The translations under genes were made by a program, and so were the position numbers. Below, piece after piece: positions 57,912 to 64,000 of a DNA stretch of 64,000 bases; within the stretch, counting starts at the first letter, position 1, and each line of letters begins with the position of its first letter. The stretch comes from an uncultured Cuneatibacter sp. GTDB lineage: Bacteria > Bacillota > Clostridia > Lachnospirales > Lachnospiraceae. The DNA lies in contig CAKQHB010000014.1 of assembly GCA_934234215.1 (NCBI GenBank), positions 7,919 to 71,918 on the forward strand, written 5' to 3'. The notes beneath the pieces were generated by a model. That model did no database searches, was not told the DNA's origin, and worked only from the letters and a program-made list of their open reading frames with translations.

Positions 57912-59996
57912 TTATTCAGAAATTAAATTTTTCATGCTGTCCAGACCAATCAGCAGTGTGGAGCTGTTGTGCAGCAATGCAGATGTAGTCGGTGGAATCA
58001 CTCCCATCACACCAAGAACAATCAGCAGTGAGTTGAAGCTCACGATCTTGCGATAGTTGCGATGAATCCGCTTCATCAGGCTGTCACTGAGCATCTTCAA
58101 TGTCACAAGCTCATACAGATTGTCGGAGCTGATGGTGATATCTGCAATCTCACGAGCGATCTCTGCACCCTCGCTGATAGCGATACCTACGTCTGCAGCA
58201 GACAGTGCCGGAGAGTCGTTGATGCCATCTCCGATCATGATGACCTTTCGACCATTTTCCTTTTCTGCTTCCACAAATCTTGCCTTATCTTCCGGAAGTA
58301 CCTCGGAATAATACTCATCCACACCAACACGCTTTGCAATGGCTGCTGCGGTTCGCTCACTGTCGCCGGTCATCATAACCAGCTTCTTCAAGCCACAGCG
58401 TCTCAGAGATGCGATAACGGCATCAGCTTCTTCTCTCAGCGGGTCTTCGATGCAGATCACGCAGGACAGAACACCGTCGATTGCCATATACAGATGGGAA
58501 TATTCCTTCGGAAGAGAATCAAACAGTTCTTTCTTTCCCTCTGGAATGATCGCCTTCTCATCCTCAAATACGAAGTGATAGCTGCCGATGATAACGCGCT
58601 TTCCATTGATTGCGGAAGCGATGCCGTGGGCAACCAGATACTCCACCCTGCTATGCATCTCCTCGTGTTCCAAACCGCGCTCTTTTGCTTCCTGTACAAC
58701 TGCATTTGCCATGGAATGTGGAAAATGCTCCTCCAGGCAAGCGGCAGTCCGCAGCAGATCATTTTCGGAATATGCATCCACGAACGGAACAACACGGGCA
58801 ACCATCGGCTGCGCCTTTGTCAGCGTACCGGTCTTATCAAATACAACTGTTTCCGCCTCTGCCACTGCTTCCAGATACTTACCGCCCTTAACCGTGATGT
58901 TGTACAGACTTGCCTCGCGGATTGCAGACAATACCGAAATCGGCATTGCCAGCTTCAATGCGCAGCTGTAATCTACCATCAGGATCGAGATTGCCTTTGT
59001 GACATTTCTCGTCAGCAAATAGGTCAATGCTGTGCCACCCAGACTGAACGGAACAAGACGGTCTGCCAGATGCTCTGCCTTACTCTCCACACCGGACTTT
59101 AATTTTTCGGATTCTTCGATCATCGTGACAATCTTCTCGAAGCGGCTGGAACCGCCGACTTCTTTGACGAGGATCGTCAGCTCGCCTTCTTCCAGAACTG
59201 TACCGGCATAAACAGAGCTCTTCTCCGCCTTGCGCACCGGCTCGGATTCACCGGTCAGAGATGCCTGATTGACCATGCCCTCTCCGGCTGTAACAACACC
59301 GTCAAACGGAACGACATTGCCCATATGTACGACTACCTGATTGCCTGCGCAAATATCATTTGCCGATACGAGGACTTCCTGTCCCTCATCATTTACGATC
59401 CATACTTTGTTGACATTCAGAGACATCGTACGTGCCAGATCATCCACTGACTTCTTATGCGTCCACTCCTCCAGCAGTTCTCCGATTCCCAGCATAAACA
59501 TAATGGAACCTGCTGTTCCGAAATCGCCACGGAAAATGGAAACACCGATGGACGTTGCATCCAGTACCGGCACTTCGATCTTGCCCTTTGCCAGCGTCTT
59601 AATGCCCTTCCAAATATACCTGGCTGCGTTTGCGCCAATGAAGCAATAGCGCAGCGGAGCCGGAAGAAACCACTTTCTGCCATAGTGGCACAGCGCTTTC
59701 ATGATCAGTTTTTCCTGATACTGGTTATTCAGTTCCCGTCCGGAATTTGCCAGTAGCGCGTCCGGAACTGCAACTTCGTTATAATGAAAGTTCTGGAGCA
59801 TCCGGATCACTTCGCTGCGGTCTCCCACATAAGAGATCGAAGTGTCTGCTGTGCGGTCGTACACCTTTGCTTCCAGGATTCCTTTTTGATTTGTCAGATA
59901 ATATAACAGCGTATCTGCCTGCTCGCAGGTCATGCGATTCTGTGCCAGGTGGACACGCATTCTGCCTCTCATTTCATGCTTAATCTGAAATTTCAT
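57912..59996 (-). CDS. P1B-type heavy metal ATPase with YSCAL motif
   Basis: Metal-pumping P-type ATPase of 694 residues. The N-terminus (HEMRGRMRVHLAQ) is a divergent HMA-like domain without a CxxC site. Phosphatase loop SLTGESEPV, phosphorylation site DKTGTLTKA, ATP-binding and hinge GDGINDSPALSAADVGIAI are intact. The metal-binding helix has VDYSCALKLAMP in place of the common CPC or SPC, i.e. a single Cys after Ser, reminiscent of Mn- or Zn-related exporters. It shares a transcript with the DUF6110 gene 96 bases upstream. The exact metal cannot be read off. Confidence 0.92.
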   Translation of the reverse strand: MKFQIKHEMRGRMRVHLAQNRMTCEQADTLLYYLTNQKGILEAKVYDRTADTSISYVGDRSEVIRMLQNFHYNEVAVPDALLANSGRELNNQYQEKLIMKALCHYGRKWFLPAPLRYCFIGANAARYIWKGIKTLAKGKIEVPVLDATSIGVSIFRGDFGTAGSIMFMLGIGELLEEWTHKKSVDDLARTMSLNVNKVWIVNDEGQEVLVSANDICAGNQVVVHMGNVVPFDGVVTAGEGMVNQASLTGESEPVRKAEKSSVYAGTVLEEGELTILVKEVGGSSRFEKIVTMIEESEKLKSGVESKAEHLADRLVPFSLGGTALTYLLTRNVTKAISILMVDYSCALKLAMPISVLSAIREASLYNITVKGGKYLEAVAEAETVVFDKTGTLTKAQPMVARVVPFVDAYSENDLLRTAACLEEHFPHSMANAVVQEAKERGLEHEEMHSRVEYLVAHGIASAINGKRVIIGSYHFVFEDEKAIIPEGKKELFDSLPKEYSHLYMAIDGVLSCVICIEDPLREEADAVIASLRRCGLKKLVMMTGDSERTAAAIAKRVGVDEYYSEVLPEDKARFVEAEKENGRKVIMIGDGINDSPALSAADVGIAISEGAEIAREIADITISSDNLYELVTLKMLSDSLMKRIHRNYRKIVSFNSLLIVLGVMGVIPPTTSALLHNSSTLLIGLDSMKNLISE

Positions 59997-60092
59997 CTTG
60001 AAATCACCCTATTTCTTCTATACTGAACTTACAGGAAAGGGGAGCCCCATGCGGAGTTCCCCTCGTGTTCTTTTTTGCATCTGGCATGCGTC

Positions 60093-60395
60093 TTATGCTT
60101 CTGCCGGTGCCTCTGCGGTCTCTTCTGCTACCGTTTCTGCCTCTGCATCTTCATATGAAGCTGCATCCTTCTCTGCTTCTCGCTCGTCGTTGATTGCCTT
60201 TGCTTCTGCGTAGATATCACCAGCGTTCTCCTGAACGGTGGTAACGGTCTTCATAACAGAATCCTTCGCTCTCAGAACAGCTGCTGTGCAATTTGTATAT
60301 ACTTTCTTTGCATCCTTGCTGGACAAAATCTTAATACCGGCTGTTCCAAATAAGGTTCCGCCTGCAAATAAAGCAACTTTCTTCCAATCAATCAT
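60093..60395 (-). CDS. DUF6110-like small protein upstream of the P1B ATPase
   Basis: Protein of 100 residues: a short hydrophobic stretch (KKVALFAGGTLFGTAGIKIL), then SSKDAKKVYTNCTAAVLRAKDSVMKTV, which contains one Cys, and an Ala/Glu-rich acidic tail (DAEAETVAEETAEAPAEA). The pattern matches DUF6110 proteins that accompany P1B ATPases in Firmicutes, as I remember them. It could be a metal-binding or membrane partner of the pump. AGGAGG precedes the ATG, and the gene has its own promoter. Confidence 0.8.
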   Translation of the reverse strand: MIDWKKVALFAGGTLFGTAGIKILSSKDAKKVYTNCTAAVLRAKDSVMKTVTTVQENAGDIYAEAKAINDEREAEKDAASYEDAEAETVAEETAEAPAEA

Positions 60396-60450
60396 CTCTA
60401 AGTCCTCCTTGTACTCTATTTGGTGTTACTAACAATTCTCACCAACCTGT

Positions 60451-60479
60451 ACTATAGACTCATTTCTTCTTTTCGTCAA
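60451..60479 (-). promoter_or_regulatory. Promoter of the DUF6110-P1B ATPase operon
   Basis: Minus strand TTGACG (60474-60479), 17 bases, TATAGT (60451-60456). About 15 bases downstream lies TGTTAGTAACA, a short palindrome whose halves recall the operator of the ZIP gene. Confidence 0.7.
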
Positions 60480-60508
60480 GATTTTTTTACATGTTCAAAA
60501 CAAATTTT

Positions 60509-62344
60509 TTACTTTCGTATTTCCTCCACAAAGCGGGAAATCTCCAACTGCTTCTGATACTGTTCTTCCAGAAACAGGATCTGTAAAATGTCTTTTGCAC
60601 GGGTCATTGCCACATAGAACAGACGGCGCTCCTCCTCGATGTCCGCGGACTGCTTTGCCTTTCGGTGCGGTGTGATGCCCTCATTCGCTCCGATCAGAAA
60701 TACGATCCGAAATTCCAGCCCCTTCGCACCGTGCATCGTCGTCAGTGTCACACAGTCCTCGCCATTTTGCAGATTTTCACGGCTGCGTTCCTGCTGCTCT
60801 TTCCACTTCTCTGTGTAATCCTTAATATAATAAAACCATTCCTCTGCCGTCTCGCACTCCGTCATGCTCTCCTGCAGCGCATCTAACATCTCCAGCCATT
60901 CCTCCGGACGCACTTTCTGCTTTTCTGCATACTCCTGCAGCCACGCATCATAGCCCACGGTCTCCCGCAGATACCGGACTGCCACTGCCGGTTTCATCTT
61001 TGCCATCTGGTTTAGATGAAACTCCATCATTGTCAGTCGTTCCACCATCCACTCCTTGTTTCGATAAAACCACCGCAGCTTATCAAAATCCACGCTCTGC
61101 TCCGCCAGCGCATCTCTGCTGATATAACGGTTCGGACGATTCATCACCTGCAAAAACGTATTTCGTGTACGGTCGCCCTTCGTCAGGCGCAGATAGCACA
61201 TCAGATCTCTCGCGATCCAGTGTTCGAACAAATTCGGCATGCCCTCTTTTGTCCGCATCGGCACATTGGCATACATCATCTGCTCCATGAGCGTCGCCGC
61301 GTCCAGATTTGCCCGGTACAGCACCGCCATATCCTTCCACGCGTAGCCCTGCTCCCGGTACTGCCGCATCTTATGTAAAATCCTTGATGCCTGCTGTCTC
61401 GGATTTTTGCAGCGGGACAGCACCAGCTTTTCACCAGACTCCCGCACCGCTTTGATGTCTTTCGGATACCGTTTTTTATTGTGGGCGATCACCTTGCCCG
61501 CCGCCCGGACAATCCGCTCTGTGGAGCGATAGTTGGTCGTCAGCAAATACTGCACTGCATTCGGATAGTCCTTTCCGAAATTCAGCATAATCTCCGGTTT
61601 TGCGCCGCGAAACCGGTAAATGCTCTGATCATCGTCACCCACAATGAACAGATTTGCCCGCTCTCCCGCCAACAGTCGCACGATATCATACTGCACCTGG
61701 TTGATGTCCTGAAACTCATCCACGAGAATATAGCGATACCGCCCCTGCCATCCTGCGAGAATATCCCGCCGCTCACTCAAAAGCTCCCAGGTCATTGTCA
61801 GCATATCGTCAAAGTCGATCTTATTTTGCTGACGCAATGCCGTCTCATACGCCTGATAGATCTCCCGGAACTTCTCCCCGGAGCAGCTCTCGGAATAATA
61901 CTTCGCCAGATCCAGCCGATTATTTTTCACGAGACTGATCTCGTTTAAAATATCCTCCGCAAACTCCTGTCTGCCTTCCCGCTCCGGATCCAACTCCTCT
62001 ACGATCCGACGCACCAGCAGCATGCGGTGATCCTCTCTTATAATATTAGATGCATCATAGCGGTACGCATAGCGCAGCATTCGAAAGAAAATGCCGTGAA
62101 ATGTCCCAAAGGTGGTTCGATAGCGATCGCCTGTCAGGACTTTGAACCTCTGCTCCATCTCGATTGCCGCCGCTTTGGAGAACGTGATCGTCAAAATATG
62201 CATCGGGTCCACGCCGTCTTCCTCGATCAACGCCTGCACCCGCCTTGTAATAACGGTCGTTTTACCAGAACCGGGACCGGCTAATACCATAGCCGGTCCC
62301 GTGTGATGATGGATTGCCTGAAGCTGTGCTTCTGAAATCTCCAT
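60509..62344 (-). CDS. UvrD/PcrA-like superfamily 1 DNA helicase
   Basis: ATP-dependent 3'-5' helicase, 611 residues, shorter than PcrA (about 740) because the C-terminal extension is absent. Motifs: Q (EAQLQAI), I (AGPGSGKTTVITRRV), Ia (TFSKAAAIEM), II (ILVDEFQDIN), III (VGDDDQSIYRFRGA), IV (TTNYRST), V (LTTMHGAKGLEF) and VI (EERRLFYVAMTRA). It may serve repair or replication restart. It is 18 bases after gltX on the same strand. Confidence 0.93.
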   Translation of the reverse strand: MEISEAQLQAIHHHTGPAMVLAGPGSGKTTVITRRVQALIEEDGVDPMHILTITFSKAAAIEMEQRFKVLTGDRYRTTFGTFHGIFFRMLRYAYRYDASNIIREDHRMLLVRRIVEELDPEREGRQEFAEDILNEISLVKNNRLDLAKYYSESCSGEKFREIYQAYETALRQQNKIDFDDMLTMTWELLSERRDILAGWQGRYRYILVDEFQDINQVQYDIVRLLAGERANLFIVGDDDQSIYRFRGAKPEIMLNFGKDYPNAVQYLLTTNYRSTERIVRAAGKVIAHNKKRYPKDIKAVRESGEKLVLSRCKNPRQQASRILHKMRQYREQGYAWKDMAVLYRANLDAATLMEQMMYANVPMRTKEGMPNLFEHWIARDLMCYLRLTKGDRTRNTFLQVMNRPNRYISRDALAEQSVDFDKLRWFYRNKEWMVERLTMMEFHLNQMAKMKPAVAVRYLRETVGYDAWLQEYAEKQKVRPEEWLEMLDALQESMTECETAEEWFYYIKDYTEKWKEQQERSRENLQNGEDCVTLTTMHGAKGLEFRIVFLIGANEGITPHRKAKQSADIEEERRLFYVAMTRAKDILQILFLEEQYQKQLEISRFVEEIRK

Positions 62345-62362
62345 ATATTATTTCCTCAAATC

Positions 62363-63814
62363 TTATGCTTCCAGTTTGCGGATACCCTCTTCGATACGGC
62401 GAAGGCTCTCCTCCTTGCCCAGCAGCTCCATGATCTCCGTTGCGCCTGCCGGAGTCATCTGCTTACCGGAAACTGCGGTACGGATCGGCCACATCACATA
62501 ACCGTTCTTGCAGCCTTTCTTCTCCACATATCCAAGCAGAGTCTGATACAGCGCATCGTTGCTGTAATCTTCCTGCTCCTGCAGCAGCGGCAGAACTTCT
62601 TTTAGAACCTCCAGAGAAGTCTCTGCGTTGGTCTTCATCTTCTTATGAGTATACATTGCTACATCATAATCCGGCAGCTCAGCTAAGAAATCCAACTGAT
62701 CGTGGATATCCGGGAAAATGCTGATACGGGTTCTTACCATCTCAGCCAGACGCTTGTAGTCGTCTCTCTCGCCAACAGTCTCTTTGATGTAAGGCAGTGC
62801 CATCTCATAGAACTTGTCCGGATCCATCGCCTTGAAATACTCGCCGTTCATCCATTTTAACTTCTCGTAATCGAAAACAGCCGGAGACTTGGACATATGA
62901 TGATAGTCAAACTCCTTTACCAGCTCATCCAAAGACATGATCTCCTGATTGTTCTCCGGATACCAGCCCAGCAGTGCAACAAAGTTTACAACTGCCTCGG
63001 TCAAAAATCCCTGTTCGATCAGATCCTCAAAAGAAGAATGTCCGCTTCTCTTACTCAGCTTGTGATGCTCCGCATCGGTGATCAGCGGGCAATGTACATA
63101 AACCGGAACTTCCCATCCAAATGCATCGTACAGACGGTTGTACTTCGGAGAGGAAGACAAATACTCATTACCACGAACCACATGAGTAATGCCCATCAGA
63201 TGATCATCTACAACATTCGCGAAATTGTAAGTCGGATATCCATCGGACTTGATCAGGATCATATCATCCAACTCTGCATTGTCCACCGTGATATCGCCGT
63301 AGATCTCATCGTGGAAGGTAGTCGTGCCGGTTCTCGGATTGTTCTGACGGATGACATAAGGCATACCGGATGCCAGCTTCTCCTCAACCTCTTCCTTGGA
63401 CAGGCTCAGACAATGCTTGTCATAAACACTGATCTCCTTGCCGCCAACAGTCTGATGCAGAGAATCCAGACGCTCCTTATCACAGAAGCAGTAGTAAGCC
63501 TCCCCCTTATCGATGAGCTTCTTTGCATATTCCATGTAAATGCCTGCAGCCTGTCTCTCACTCTGTACATAGGGACCGCAGCCACCGTCCTTGTCCGGAC
63601 CCTCATCGTGAATCAGTCCGGTCTTCTCCAGAGTCCGGTAGATGATGTCAACCGCACCCTCTACATAACGCTCCTGATCGGTATCCTCAATACGCAGCAG
63701 AAAATCGCCGCCCTCATGCTTTGCGATCAGATATGCATACAGTGCAGTACGCAGGTTACCCACATGCATCCGTCCCGTCGGGCTGGGTGCAAATCTGGTA
63801 CGAATCTTTGTCAT
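62363..63814 (-). CDS. gltX: Glutamyl-tRNA synthetase
   Basis: Class I aminoacyl-tRNA synthetase of 483 residues charging tRNA-Glu. The HIGH-type motif is SPTGRMHVGNLRTALY at residues 10-25 and the KMSKS-type motif is HKLSKRSGH (about 250). LLRIEDTDQERYVEGAV and the FANVVDDHLMGITHVVRGNEYLSS segment are typical. Whether it also charges tRNA-Gln (non-discriminating) cannot be judged; most Firmicutes do this and then amidate. It is first of a two-gene unit with the helicase. Confidence 0.97.
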   Translation of the reverse strand: MTKIRTRFAPSPTGRMHVGNLRTALYAYLIAKHEGGDFLLRIEDTDQERYVEGAVDIIYRTLEKTGLIHDEGPDKDGGCGPYVQSERQAAGIYMEYAKKLIDKGEAYYCFCDKERLDSLHQTVGGKEISVYDKHCLSLSKEEVEEKLASGMPYVIRQNNPRTGTTTFHDEIYGDITVDNAELDDMILIKSDGYPTYNFANVVDDHLMGITHVVRGNEYLSSSPKYNRLYDAFGWEVPVYVHCPLITDAEHHKLSKRSGHSSFEDLIEQGFLTEAVVNFVALLGWYPENNQEIMSLDELVKEFDYHHMSKSPAVFDYEKLKWMNGEYFKAMDPDKFYEMALPYIKETVGERDDYKRLAEMVRTRISIFPDIHDQLDFLAELPDYDVAMYTHKKMKTNAETSLEVLKEVLPLLQEQEDYSNDALYQTLLGYVEKKGCKNGYVMWPIRTAVSGKQMTPAGATEIMELLGKEESLRRIEEGIRKLEA

Positions 63815-63954
63815 AACTCTATTTCCTCCATTTCGGTTCTTATCAGATAATCATTCAATTTTTTATTTTACTAAAAATACCGGGTAAGGTCAACCCCGCA
63901 GGCTTTCGAAAATCTTACTTTCGACAAAAAAGTGTCTTCGACACTCTCAACTCC

Positions 63955-63993
63955 CCTGACCCCTCATTCATGAGGGGAAGGGGGTTTTTCTTT
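63955..63993 (+). terminator. Rho-independent terminator near the window end
   Basis: CCCCTGACCCCTCAT and ATGAGGGGAAGGGGG pair with a small interior mismatch and are followed by TTTTTCTTTTTCC on the plus strand. No gene is visible before it in the window on that strand (63815-63954 holds only a small GTGTC-TTC-GACAC hairpin), so it may close a gene reading in from the right on the minus strand or be a relic. Confidence 0.55.
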
Positions 63994-64000
63994 TTCCTTC

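Noticed and set aside
1..64000. CRISPR array, tRNA/rRNA genes, prophage or transposase
   Set aside because: No regularly spaced short repeats with unique spacers, no clover-leaf tRNA candidates with CCA-type ends, no phage structural or transposase-like proteins were recognised on either strand.

Overview
The window looks like chromosomal DNA from a spore-forming gut Firmicute of the Lachnospiraceae type (Clostridia). This rests on a bile salt hydrolase, cytosolic hemicellulases, a dcw cell-division cluster that runs into spoIIGA-sigE, a T-box leader, and Gram-positive style ribosome binding sites and promoters. Most genes lie on the minus strand. No tRNA, rRNA, CRISPR array, phage or complete insertion sequence was seen. 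I did not resolve the genus.

Layout. 0-15 kb: bile salt hydrolase plus an MFS transporter, ATP-dependent PEP carboxykinase, a GH115 alpha-glucuronidase, a response regulator-histidine kinase-NagA-MATE operon, a CrtO-like acyltransferase, and a PH-domain protein ahead of glutamate dehydrogenase. 15-20 kb (plus strand): a polysaccharide deacetylase and a MoxR-DUF58-DUF4129-LspA-like membrane locus. 20-34 kb: mutY-pepD, then a decayed stretch (T-box leader, broken M20 peptidase and YfcC transporter genes, fragments of SDR, DUF362 and TetR genes, and a 1239-bp segment present twice that carries an AEC transporter and the end of a GH43 gene). The same stretch also holds guanine deaminase, GH43, rhamnose mutarotase, aspartate kinase and an S9 peptidase. 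34.8-49.2 kb: the division, peptidoglycan and sporulation cluster, transcribed mraZ-rsmH-ftsL-PBP-PBP-mraY-murD-ftsW/spoVE-murA-divIB-ftsZ, then spoIIGA-sigE. 49-64 kb: ychF, a thioredoxin reductase lacking NADPH motifs, an L-serine/L-cysteine lyase, a nitroreductase, a MATE transporter, a broken aldo-keto reductase, a metal group (ZIP, hemolysin III family, P1B ATPase, DUF6110), a UvrD-type helicase and gltX.

The most unusual material is non-coding. Four long imperfect hairpins (roughly 200-260 bp) occur as two pairs, each pair between convergent genes. Within a pair the apical cores match and are oriented the same way relative to the gene whose 3' end they follow. Separately, six copies of a modular palindromic element begin exactly in the T-tract of an intrinsic terminator and, when complete, end in a second terminator-like hairpin. 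Several pseudogenes share a decay style in which both gene ends survive while internal blocks are lost. A T-box with a probable UGG (tryptophan) specifier stands before the broken M20/YfcC genes.

Protein families were assigned from recognised motifs and remembered family features. No database search was possible.
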